Part shown: positions 22,426 to 32,766 of the stretch, piece after piece
Position numbering within the stretch: position 1 is the stretch's first letter
How the letters are laid out: the number at the start of each line of letters is the position of its first letter
Assembly: GCF_041956535.1 (NCBI RefSeq)
Contig: NW_027192215.1
Coordinates: 227,208-291,207 of the forward strand
Direction: 5' to 3'
DNA length: 64,000 nucleotides
Source of the DNA: Calcarisporiella thermophila CBS 279.70
Taxonomy: Eukaryota; Calcarisporiellomycota
Notes under the pieces: model-generated
What the model was told of the DNA's origin: nothing
Seen by the model: only the letters and a program-made list of their open reading frames with translations
The model's database searches: none
Program-made: the position numbers and the translations under genes

Positions 22426-24639
22426 ATGGCGAAGAATCCCGCAAAGCCCAGACCTGCTAATTCGTCCGGCTCCAACTACCTGGCCGTGGACCGAATGACA
22501 TTCCACATTGACTCTCGCGCGACGCGTCGCTCCACCGACCTTCCCCACGAAGGCTACTTTTCGTTCTCGTCGGTTGCTAGCAACGCCGGCTTTATCAACC
22601 TTGGCAAACCTGCCCCCACCCCCTCCAGCAAGGAAGGCGTGCCGCTAATGAAAATCGCTAAGCCGTTGGCCGCCGAGCGGCGACGAAAACCGCTCGCCGA
22701 ATTCCGGCCGAATGCGAAGCTCGTGCGAAGCCAGAGCGCGTCGGTCATACCGTCGAAGCATCGCTATGAAGACCAAGAGAATCAGCAGGAAAACCTGCCA
22801 AACAAGATGCATGAACCGGTACTAAAAGGGAGTGCACTCAAGGAAGAGGCACGAGGAGTCACGGGAGGAGGAGAGAAGAGAAGGCGTGGGCGCCGTGACG
22901 ATGCCGGCAAGACCGTCAGGGACTCGCCGCCCCCCGCGGCGAAGCGTGCCCGCCCACCCAAGCCGACCAAGTCCGTGTCCATGATCGAGACGACGCGAAC
23001 CCCGCAGCCCGATGGTCGTTACAATCCCAATCAGAAGCCTCCGTATTCGTACGCCACCCTTATTGCGCAGGCGCTATTGTCGAACGAATCGCGGCGGTTG
23101 ACTCTGAGCGAGATATACTTGTGGATTTCGGAGCACTATCCCTACTACCATATGCACGACAACAATGGCTGGCAGGTGAGTGTGCTGTGTCTGTTGCTCA
23201 TCTCTCCTTCCCCTCCCCCTCTCCCCCCCCTCCATCCCTCCTCCTTAGATCCGTTGTGGGCTTGCGCGTCTCCTCCCCCGCTAACCCTGGACTATTTCCA
23301 ATCGTAGAACTCGATTCGGCACAACCTTTCCGTCAACAAGGCATTTAAGAAGGTCGAGCGGCCCCACCCCCTTCTTGGGAAGACACACAAGGGTTCGTAC
23401 TGGTGCCTGGATCCCTCGGCAGAGCAGTCGTTTAAGCGCAAGTATGCAATGATGAATGAAGAATGCAGAAACGCTGTGCCCCTTATGAACAAAGCAACCG
23501 CTCTGCAGCGAGCGTGTGCCGCGAGTCAGCGAAGGCGACAGAGCCTTGATGTGGAGTCTAGCTCGGCCATATCGAGACCGGTCCCCGGCCAGAAACGAAG
23601 GCCTGGGCGCCCTAAGCGCGCGTCTTTGGGGGTGTCCGAGGGCGAAAGTGAGGGAGAGGATGAGGATGAGGACGGGGGGGATGACAATGGAAAGCCCTCC
23701 CGGCCCTTGCGCAGCACGGAAACCGCGGACGAGAGGGTCGAATCTAAAGTAGCGAAGGAGGAAACAGCCGCAGCAAAGAGCGACAGCGCACTCAAGTCTA
23801 AATTCGAGTTCGATCAGTCGCGACTTTTCATGAATCACCAGCTGTTGTCATCGATTCTTCCCCCCGAAAAGAAGCCCAAATATGCAAGCCTGACGAAGGC
23901 AACCGAGGCCTCTGCATGGAGACAGCAGCACAGGCGGCTCTCTTCCCCGCCTCTCTCCCCTATGTGCAGCTTTTCCGAGGGCGAAGAGGACGACAGCAGC
24001 GAGGACGAGAGGTTCGATCTGAGCGCGTCTTACTACCACAGCCAACGACCACGCTACCCCACCCTCTCGTCCAAGCACCTCAAGCACATCACGAAGCTTC
24101 GTAGCTGCAGCTCGCCGGAACGATCGCCCCCCTCTCCCATGAACAGCCCCAAGCTGGCGCCCGCTCATGCTCCGAATTTGGGGGCAAGGGAGGAAGAGGG
24201 AGTGAGAGTGGGTGAGCGTGCCCTGCACGGAGACGAAGAGGCCCGAGAGATGCGGGAGGGAGAGGAGGTCGAGAACGAGCTGGGCCACGCGTTCTACCAC
24301 GAGCATTCACTCCTTTACAACTCCTTGAATTGTCCGGAACTGGTCGATGTTCCCTGGGGTGTGCACCTCTCGAGTCTCGACTTCTCAAGGACTCCAATCT
24401 CGCGTGAAGACGACGGAACCCTTGCTCCTCTTATGACTGCCCTGCCAACCTCCTCTTCGGGGCCATGCACCCTCCTCCCTCCCTCCATCTCCTTCACCCC
24501 TTCCTCCATTCTGATGGCACTTTCCTCTAACCCCCCCGGCCACCTTTCCGGCACGGGCTCGATGACCAACCATGGTGGAGCCTTCCCCATTGAGCCATTG
24601 AGATTTGGCTCCTTGGCAAACGACCTATTCATGTTTTGA
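22426..24639 (+). CDS. Forkhead (winged-helix) transcription factor
   Basis: Nuclear DNA-binding regulator. Two exons (22426-23175, 23308-24639) give 693 aa. The forkhead domain lies at ~203-298 and is split by the intron: QKPPYSYATLIAQALL, SEIYLWISEHYPYYHM and NGWQ in exon 1, then NSIRHNLSVNKAFKKVERP and GSYWCLDPS in exon 2. The recognition helix sequence NSIRHNLS is intact. No FHA domain is visible N-terminal to it, so it is closer in layout to Hcm1/Fox-type than to yeast Fkh1/2. The N-terminal 200 residues are basic and Ser-rich; the C-terminal half has acidic, Ser/Pro-rich low-complexity stretches typical of regulatory regions. A long T/C-rich leader precedes it. Confidence 0.94.
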
Positions 24640-26182
24640 TATTTGCTCGGTCCTATCGTTATAACCTGCTTATTCAATCGGTTACAGTTGTACTTTTTTT
24701 TCTTTAGCTTAGAGTTTGCTGGGAGAGAAAGGAAGGAAAGACATGAGGAAATTAAGGGGGGGAAAAAATATGAGGAGAAAGGAAAAGAAGAAAGTGAAAA
24801 AGATATCGATTTTATATGCTTTTTTTTCTTTACTCTATGAACCCATTCATACATTTATCTTTCTATATCGACTGCCCTATCCAGATTCTCATTAAGTTTC
24901 TTTATCATTTGATCTACTCTTTTCATACTCTACTGGAGGCGGTTTCCCATATCCTTTACTTATTAGTACATATGTTTCTTTATGCTGAACGATTTCATAC
25001 TTTTTTTTTTCTATCCTATTTTCTATTTGCATTTTACTTTTCACTTTCTCCTCTCGTCCTCGCCTTCTCTGCCTCTCTTCTTCCGTTTCGCACCATTCAT
25101 TTACTATATACATTCGTTGCTATTCACATTTATGTATTGTCCTTTTTTATTGAGCGGGGGGTATCTTCTATACATATTGTTATTATATATCCTTTGTTAT
25201 ATGTATATAATGATTTAACTTTCAAATCGAGCGTCATATCTGTATTGTTTGCTTCTCATTCATTTCTTTCTTTTTTTTCTTACCCTATCCTATAATAAAC
25301 CTCGGATCTCACATTTTGCAGAACACGCGTCGTCTTCTAAATAGTGTATTTTTTGGCCAGGTGGCGAGCCAACGGCAAACCATAGACCAATAGATGTTTC
25401 CGCTGTGTAAATGCTCTCGCCTCCGCCGTTACAACCATAGCCCTCCTTCCTATCCTGCCCGCCGGTGTTTGCAGCCTTGCTTGAGTTCACAGAACTTGGA
25501 CGAGCACGTGCAGCTGTGCTGACGTCAACTCTGAGATGAGGCCTTCTTTCGACGAGAGTCGCGCTCCGCAAAAACCCTAATTTTGGAGGGAGGAGCGAGA
25601 ATTGAAAGCCCGTGTCCACTCTAGCCGAGCGCGTGCAATGTGAAACATATAGCCAAGAAGCGCCTTAAGGGTAAATCACCATAGTGTAACGGTTAGGATT
25701 GCACGAGGCATCAACAATGACAACACGGTGCATAGTCTCAGTTCACAGGATTACGCTTGTGGAAAAAGCGAGGTAGAGGCGAGGGATCGAGACCACCTCA
25801 GCTTTGCCCGACAAGTCTGACTAATTCCCTAATCTGCCCCCCTACAAGCGTTTCCCATCTTTCCAGGTGCAGCAAATTGGTAGGGTGCAGACTTTGTGTG
25901 ACGAGAGGAGTCTTATTAACGATGAATTACAAGGTAATTAAGAAAAATAAATGGCGGATAGAAATCTATTTGGAGAAAAGAGAGAAACCAATCCTGACAA
26001 TGGAATAACTGTCCGAAAGACGCTTGGCAATGTAGAAGAGATCCTGCTCTTAGGCCAGGAGGGTCTAGGCAGGGAGAGGGGACATAAGCTCTCTTCTCGC
26101 AAGAGTTCCAGAACGTAAGGGCCAACGCCAATGCAGTTCTTGATAAAACCTCTGCTTTATTTTACAGAATATTCTGCCATGG
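24640..26182. other. AT-rich intergenic region with a tRNA-like relic
   Basis: 24660-25300 is AT/pyrimidine-rich, probably the forkhead 3' untranslated region, without coding signal. 25300-26180 is of mixed composition and includes the tRNA D-arm-like segment at 25681. No gene was recognised. Confidence 0.4.
25674..25752 (+). other. tRNA-derived relic (A-box plus weak B-box)
   Basis: ATAGTGTAACGGTTAG at 25681-25696 matches the D-arm/A-box region typical of eukaryotic tRNA-Gln/Glu genes. About 45 nt downstream, AGTTCACAGGA (25740-25750) is a poor B-box. No matching 7-bp acceptor stem or anticodon arm can be drawn, so this is not a working tRNA. It could be a decayed tRNA or the head of a tRNA-derived SINE. 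Confidence 0.3.
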
Positions 26183-27107
26183 CTAGGTCTTTTTTCGAAT
26201 GTTTCTACTGCGGCCCTGGCTCCCCGCCTTCCTCTTTTTGAACAGTGCTCCACTCTCCTCGGATTCTCCGCCTGTATTGGCCACCGCACCCTCCCCCTCC
26301 TCCACATTTAATGTCTTCTCGGTGATCTTAAAGTTCCGCAAATCTTCCGGATCCTCATCTTCTTCGTACTCCACATCTGCGACGGGAATGGCGCCTTTCG
26401 TCGCCGGCTTTTCCCTCTCCTTTTGATCGCCACTCTTAGCCGAAGGCTGAGAGGGTGTTTCCACCGCCACCCATTCGCCCGGCTTAGCCTCATCGTTGCC
26501 TATACTGGCCGGAGCTTGCTCTGGTTGTGGCAAGAATGGGTCGACAAAATCTTCCGGCAATTCTTCGTAGGGTTCGTCTGTCGGCTGATGATAGTAGCTG
26601 GACTGTGAATAGATGGAGCCTTTCGTCTTCGAGTATTCTGAGCTATCTACGTCCGATTTGTACTGCTTCATGGCATCCTAATCAGATGGATGGCAAAAAT
26701 AGAAATCCATCAGTTCCCCCCTCTCCCCCTCGTTTCATTTGAGAATCTCACCCTTTCTATCCGCTGTAGCTGCGATTGCATCCATTGTTTCTCTCGCTCC
26801 GCCTCTGCACCGCGGTGATACATATCCCCCAAGAACTTCTCTACATTATTCTTATGAGTTCTTCCGGATTCATGCTGTATTCGGCTCTAGACAATAGTGA
26901 ATAGACAGATTCGATGATTAGATTACGCGGATCAAAGGCGATCAGTAGAATTGCAATTACCGGCTTATTATTTGTTATATACTTGTTGCAATATTTGCAC
27001 CAATATTTTGGTAATGAGACCCATTTATCCGACCTATATTTTGTGTGAGAATAAAGTATTGGATGAGATTGTTCTACATGTCTCCTTTAATTCTTCATTA
27101 CTTACAT
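26183..27107 (-). CDS. FBP21/WBP4-like spliceosomal zinc-finger protein
   Basis: Probable U2 snRNP/activated-spliceosome-associated protein. Coding exons: 27107-27106 (only AT of the start codon), 27033-26961, 26886-26752, 26677-26183; 705 nt, 234 aa. A U1/matrin-type zinc finger sits at residues 11-37 with C13, C16, H30 and H36 (YWCKYCNKYI, HESGRTHKNNVEKFL). A charged helix (EREKQWMQSQLQRIER), a Pro/Glu-rich middle and a C-terminal ALFKKRKAG..RNIRKK motif follow, as in WBP4. The WW domains of human FBP21 are absent here. The start is inferred: donor GTAAGT directly after AT and acceptor ATATAG directly before GTCGGATAAATGG recreate ATG-TCG-GAT and a family-typical N-terminus. A more distal start cannot be excluded. 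Confidence 0.82.
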
Positions 27108-28159
27108 GTCTTTCTTACCAAGACCAAGATTAAACAAGAGTGTGACTGCCAACGCCCAATAACATAATGAGCGGAGATTCTCTTTTCTTGATGAATTTTG
27201 CTTACATTTGGTTAAACTATGGTTGAAAGAGAATCGAGCTCTCCGGCTTTACTCACAGATAGAGCCTAGTGTTATTTTTTTTTTTTTTTTTTTTTACGTG
27301 AGTGCTCTACCACGGATTTAAGAAATGTATCCATTCTCATTTTAAAGCTCTCAACGCCAGTCAATATGAACCAAGATACACATCAACAAAACTGCGAGAA
27401 GTACTCACTATATATAACGATAACAAGGATAGCAAGAGTCATATTTTACTTCGGCTAGCTATTTTTAACCAAATCAGAGCAGCTCTGATAGCCATCCCCA
27501 AGCATAATCATAATCATAATTTGAAGGTGTAAGATTTGGTTGGGTTAAAGATAACGCAAAAAAAGAAAACTAGGTGTATCTAAATTATGACGCTCTTTTT
27601 TGAAAAATAAAGTCCAGAGATAGTGAAGCAAGTTAATTATAGGGTTGTAGGTATGTTTCTCTAAGGACACTTAGTTTCTATTTTTCTATGGGTAAAAACT
27701 GCCGTTCCCAGACGCTAAAGGTTCTTAGGAATTGAACAGCATTTCAACGCGGCCAGCTATTTTCTTCCACCCCTTTTCGGCATTATTCACAGAATCCCAA
27801 AATAACGTGGATGGAATGCAGATCGGTTTGCAATCCCTAGAGAGGTTGATTGAACCTGCTGATCTATTTTCACGCCCTTTGGGACAAAATAAAATAAGTT
27901 CGTCAAACACTGTTAGCAAGGGTTATATAAAATGAGGTTTACCCTGTGTTTATTTATCTTTTTCCCCTGCGTGCCCCTCCTCCTATACGTAAACATATAA
28001 GGTTGCTCCTACGCGTGTAAATACCGTTGAGCAAAAATGGCAATTAATTTGATTTCCGAGATCTTCTGGTCACTTAGACTTTTAAAGCAGTCATGTGTAA
28101 AGTCACGACTTGTTCTTATTATCTAATAGCTCATAATTCCCTTAAATACCTCGTGAAGT
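27108..28159. other. AT-rich intergenic region, divergent promoters
   Basis: Lies between the FBP21-like (minus) and SGNH hydrolase (plus) genes. It contains a T20-type homopolymer at about 27274-27294. No gene or structured RNA was recognised. Confidence 0.4.
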
Positions 28160-29552
28160 ATGGAGCGGAGACTGTCATTCATTCGAAAGATGCGCCTTGT
28201 AACAATAGGCCTGGCGATAACATTCATCTTTATCGTCAATGCGATATGGATTCCGAGCATAAAGCGCATTTTTCTGCCCCACGAAGATGGCCAAATGCCG
28301 CTTCCTGAGGGGCGAGCCTTGAGCAATCTTGTGGTCTTCGGGGATAGTTATTCAGGTGCGGGCTCTCCTTCAATCATGAGGCTAAATTTCAAGCCGTTTA
28401 GGCTTATCAAGTCGACTTCTTTCTCTAACAGATCAATACAACAACTACAATGCACTGAATGATCTCGAGGGGTATGTCTCTCCTCCAGTCGGCAGAAACT
28501 CGGGTGGGCGGAATTGGGTGGACTACTTGAATGAAACGCTGCGGAATACAAACATCATCAATCTGGCTTACGGCGGGGCCACCGTGGATGTGGTATGTAC
28601 CACTTATCATTGGACTCTATTATCACTGCTCATCAACACGTACCAACCATTTTTTTTATTCTGGAAAAAGAATTTGATCCCCACGTATGCTCCAGATAAG
28701 TTACCGGGGGTGAAGCAGGAGGTCGATCAATTCTTTTCGCGGTATAGGGATCCTGGCTCGGGTAGATTGCTCTTGGACAATTCAAAGACTCTCTATGTAG
28801 TATGGATAGGGTATTGCTGCTTATTACAGCGAGCTAGTAGGACTTCTTCCTGATATTCCATGGTTTGCTTCTTAGACATAATGACATGATTCGGACCTAC
28901 CCTGTTGTGCCCTGGGGCCGCAAAGTGACGGTGGACGAGATTTCAGACTCTCTCTTTGCCTCTTTGGTGAATTTCTTCGCACTGATATTGCCCTTGGCTC
29001 CTTTACTCATCATTGCCCGCTATAGGGACGACTCTATTCGGCGGGAGCTCGTCACTTTATGCTTCTGGATACAGCGCCCATGGACCGAACCCCGGAATAC
29101 TCCCGCAACGACCAAGTGGAGGCTCTCCGGGCACGAACAAAGCAATTGAACCAGGCGTGGGCCAAAAAGTTCTCCTCTTTTGTCCTCTCTCATCCGCTCG
29201 TCTTATCTGCAGAAATTTTCCCGGCCTACGACCTTGTCGAACAGGCGGCCACTAATGCGACCTTTCGTGCCATCTTAGGAATTAAAGAGGTGTCGCAGCC
29301 TTGTTGCAAAGGTTACAGCGACCTACCTCCTTGTCCTGTCACTCCATGCGCCCGCCCGCTTGAGTAAGTGTGCAATACTTGGGGCCCATATGCGTCCTTT
29401 TTTTTGGTTTTAATGAAATGAATTTTCTCTCTTTTTTTCCCCTATTGAACAGATACTTGTACTGGAACGGGATGCATCCTGGGGCACGTTTCCACCATAT
29501 CCTCTCTAGTGCACTGAAATCAGAATGGGCGTACAGAGGGTGGCAGTTTTAG
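28160..29552 (+). CDS. SGNH/GDSL-family esterase with N-terminal membrane anchor
   Basis: Predicted extracellular or lumenal ester hydrolase, possibly carbohydrate-esterase-like. Six exons (28160-28355, 28432-28592, 28671-28810, 28876-28966, 29026-29363, 29453-29552) give 341 aa. Basic residues then a hydrophobic segment at ~12-30 form a signal anchor. The SGNH blocks are present: FGDSYS (nucleophile Ser63), NLAYGGAT (Gly), WIGHND (Gly/Asn) and the C-terminal WNGMHPGARFH (His317). The position that is usually the catalytic Asp three residues before His reads Asn. MLLDTAPMDRTP and CCKGY lie between blocks III and V. The exon 3 acceptor (AAAAAG) is unusual for lacking a pyrimidine tract and is the weakest junction. 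The natural substrate is unknown. Confidence 0.85.
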
Positions 29553-29895
29553 ATGGGAATTGTATTTTTTTTTTGTAAATTGTACACAACAAGCTTTTTG
29601 GTTACCAATGTAATTTTATTGATACCTTAATTTAAATATTTGATTTACAAAGAGTACATTATTATCTCATCCATTAGACTAGAGTACAAGATAAGCAAGA
29701 TCAACATAGGTGGCGTGCAGATGGGTGTGGGAAGGAGGAAGGGAGGGAAAGAAAATGGTAAAGCCAGGGGAAAATGCTAGATCCGATATCATACTACACC
29801 TGATCCCATATGTCCTCTTCACTCTCGCTTCCGCTGCGGGGTACAATATACGTTAGCAACCACAATGTAAATGACGGAAAACAAGGATCCTTTAA
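29553..29895. other. Convergent 3' flank of SGNH hydrolase and Pro-rich gene
   Basis: An AT-rich start followed by G/A-rich sequence between two convergent genes. It probably holds both 3' untranslated regions. Nothing else was seen. Confidence 0.4.
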
Positions 29896-31353
29896 TTACC
29901 TAACTGAAGGAGAGGAAGCAACTGGAGGCGGTGCACGCTTTTCGGATAGATTTGCCAGGACACCACGGGACCTAACCTTGTTCTCGCGTAGGGCAAAGGT
30001 CACATCTTGTCCTTGGTCGGATTCTATTCTGGACGAATTCCATTGAATTCGGCCACCGAGTGCAGCAATGGGCCACTGCTTTCGACTAGATTGTAGCCCC
30101 CCTCTCGGACCCATTGAAGTATGCGGGTCCGGGCTTGTCTCAAGAGTGCCGGGTTTTTCGATGGGTTGCTCCTTCTTATCTTGAGCGGATATTGTTGTGA
30201 CAACGGCCGCTTCTGATGCCGGCCCAGCTTCGGGCTCTAATAATGAAGGCGTCGCTGATTCCATATTCCGAATTGGTGCCCGAGTTGCTTCATCGGATAA
30301 AGAGCAAGGTTGTTTGAGCGATTCCTTAGTTTCTGATAGGGGCATTGCTGGTATTTGCGGGGATTTCGCTCCCGCAAAATTGTCAGGTGGGGGAGAGGGA
30401 GAGGGAGAGGGAGAGGGAGAGGGAGAGGGATGCGGGAGAGAGCGTAGCTGAGGTGGAACCAGAGCTGTAATACTTGGCATTGCCTCCTCAATATCTTTTG
30501 GTGCTATTGGAGGATGTCTCGGTATGCTAACCTCGATCATGGGTGGTTGTCCGGTATCGACTACTGCTTGTCCTCTAATCAAGTTTGACAAATTTCCTTG
30601 TAATTCTTGCAACAAGTTCGGCTTCCTATGGGGAATTAGTTGCGCAGTATCCTCAATTTCCATTGCCTCAACAACATTTGAATCTGAAGGGTCTTGTTTC
30701 CCTTGCTGGTCTAATGATTCTAATGTTTCAGTGTGCAGGGCTACAGGCTGTACCTCCGTTTGACCTCCTGGCGAGGCCATGGGTTGCCTGCATTCTTCTA
30801 AGTCAACATCGACCTCATCCACTGGCTGGATCTCCTCCACCATTTTATTATCCCCCACAAGGTGGATCCTTTCTTCGATCGCAGGAGCGTCTTTTCTCTT
30901 TCGCTTTTTCCATTTTACTATGGGGTCCAGCGTTAAGGACTCAAACGACTCATCTAACCAGAGTCAAGATTATTAAGATTTGTACGTGGTAGTGATACAC
31001 AACAGTGACAGAATGGCTTTCCTACCTGCTTTATTGTGGAGCGGCTCTCTCCCCCACGGGGACGCGTCTAACGCGCCTAGGACGCTGGTGCAAACAAGGC
31101 ACAACGATCGGCCCGCCAAGTAATTCTGCTTGTGGCGCTCCACCCGCTGCCGAAAACCCCCATCTCTCCATTGCTCTTCACTCTGTGATGCCTTTGCCAG
31201 GATCCGATGTCGACCCGGCATCGATTCGCTTTTCAATAAGAACCTGCTTTTGCAAATAGGACGCGTTACTTTAGATTTATTAGTACCGATGACCTCTAAA
31301 ACAAATTCAAGCCACCCAGTGGAATTTGGATCCGGGAAGGAGTTCCATACCAA
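29896..31353 (-). CDS. Unrecognised Pro/Ser-rich protein, 5' end unresolved
   Basis: Two exons are clear: 31353-31026 and 30953-29896, joined in frame by a GT..AG intron. I do not recognise the product. The first exon begins NSFPDPNSTGWLEFVLEVIG and runs through RHRILAKASQSEEQW and RVERHKQNYLAG into PWGREPLHNKA, which looks like a folded N-terminal region. Exon 2 opens with ESLTLDPIVKWKKRKRKDA (basic, NLS-like) and becomes a disordered Glu/Pro/Ser-rich region. This includes an SP dipeptide repeat (six to seven units) encoded by a GAGGGA-type hexamer repeat at about 30386-30432. The frame has no ATG at its 5' end: an acceptor at 31366-31367 implies an upstream exon I could not find, or translation starts at the ATG at 31221. 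Confidence 0.55.
30386..30432. repeat. GGGAGA hexamer minisatellite inside a coding exon
   Basis: About seven head-to-tail copies of GAGGGA on the plus strand, coding Ser-Pro repeats in the minus-strand gene. Copy number is likely to vary between strains. Confidence 0.85.
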
Positions 31354-31365
31354 GGAGGAAGAATT

Positions 31366-31639
31366 CTAACCATAAACAAAGATGAAGAAGCGTAGGAGAG
31401 AAAAGGATAGCATTAAAATACGTAGGTTTATATATATATATATAAAAGTGGTTGTATAAAAGACAAATATAATCTATATGGGAAAAAGGGGAGAGGGGAG
31501 GGTGAGGGGGAAAGAGTTGCAGGTATTGCAAGGCTATCAATTAAAGTCACTGGTTATTTGAAGAGAGAGAGAGAGAAAGAGGAGTAAGAGAAAGGAGAAT
31601 CATGCCAAAATTAATCGTTATTATCGTTTTTGAGAAACT
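31366..31639. other. Short spacer with TA and GA microsatellites
   Basis: Lies between the 5' side of the Pro-rich gene and the stop of SVF1. It contains TATATATATATATA at about 31430-31444, a G/A-rich stretch at 31480-31515 and a GA repeat at 31563-31576. An undiscovered first exon of the Pro-rich gene would have to lie here or overlap SVF1. Confidence 0.4.
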
Positions 31640-32766
31640 CTAGTTGATGAATGTGCATTCATGGAACACTTTGCCTTCTAGGGTGATGGTGCGATCCCCA
31701 ATGACAATTTCGGCCTTACTGTCGTCGAACCATTGGTACACAAAAGGCTTCGCCACAAAGGCCTGCACCAGCTTGCGCAGGAAGTAGGGGACCTCGGAGA
31801 GCACGTCGATCTTGTCCACGAGCACCGTGGGCCTCTGCTGGATGGTGACGGAGAAGGGGGTGTCGTCGTCCACGCACTTGCCCTTCCACGTGTAGCGCGT
31901 CTCGGTGGGCACATGGTATCCCGTCTCGGCATCGAGCTCCGACTCGACATACTCGACCTCGTTCTCCACCGACACCCCGATCAGCTTGTTGTCCACCACA
32001 ACTGCCCCCTGGTTGACGCGCACGTTGCCGTACTGGGGCGTCGTCTCGAACTGGATCATGCACACGCTCCCCTCCGGGCCCTGCAGATTGACAAAGTTCC
32101 ACTTCGACGCAATCAGATGCGGCATCAGGCCCTGGATGGCGTGCACGAACAGCCCGTCGCCCTCCAGCTCATGCTCTACGCCGTTGTGGACCAGGACGCC
32201 CGTTATCCGGCCCTTGGGCAGGAACTTGTGCGACACAAAGTTGGTGCTGGAGGAGTCACTGCCGAGGAATGTCTTGCCCTCACCGATCTTGAAGCCACGG
32301 TCGATCTTCTCGAATTGGAAGGAGACGAAGGTTTCATTGCCGATCTTGAGACTGACGGTGTAGAGGGTGCCTTCTGGATTGAGCTGGATGGACATGCCAT
32401 CGCAGCTGGCAGAGCGGCGGTCGGGCGAGAGCTTAAAGCCGGATGAGTTCACGGACTTCCACAGGCTGATGCCCTCTCCGAAAAACCGGCAATTGTACTG
32501 GATGGTAGGGTAGAAGATGCTAAGAAGGCAAGAGATGAGGCTGCGGCTGGAATAGAGGGAGTGCCAAACAGGTGATCTCACCCAATGTTCGAATGGAGGA
32601 GCTGAACAAAGCCGAATTTGCCGGTTTTGGTGTAGAAATACCAGGTTTGTGTCTCGGATGACGACCCACCAGCTAATGTCCACTCCAAATCCTTAAGGCT
32701 AAGGTCATTGTAGAGCTGACCGTTGACGAGGTCGCTCGCTTTGAGTACATTAGATGTGGACGCCAT
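31640..32766 (-). CDS. SVF1: Survival factor SVF1 family protein
   Basis: Fungal Svf1 is a two-domain lipocalin-like protein needed for survival under oxidative and cold stress and linked to sphingolipid (ceramide) handling between ER and Golgi. Two exons (32766-32582, 32519-31640) give 354 aa. The N-terminus MASTSNVLKASDLVNGQLYN is followed by SLKDLEWTLAGGSSSETQTW and FGFVQLLHSNIG, then at the junction FYPTIQYNCRF. Downstream markers include SLWKSVN, GRITGVLVHNGVEHE, SKWNFVNLQG, SVCMIQFETTP and the C-terminal VPYFLRKLVQAFVAKPFVYQ. Length and block order fit the family well. No signal peptide is seen, although yeast Svf1 is membrane-associated through an N-terminal helix. Confidence 0.93.
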
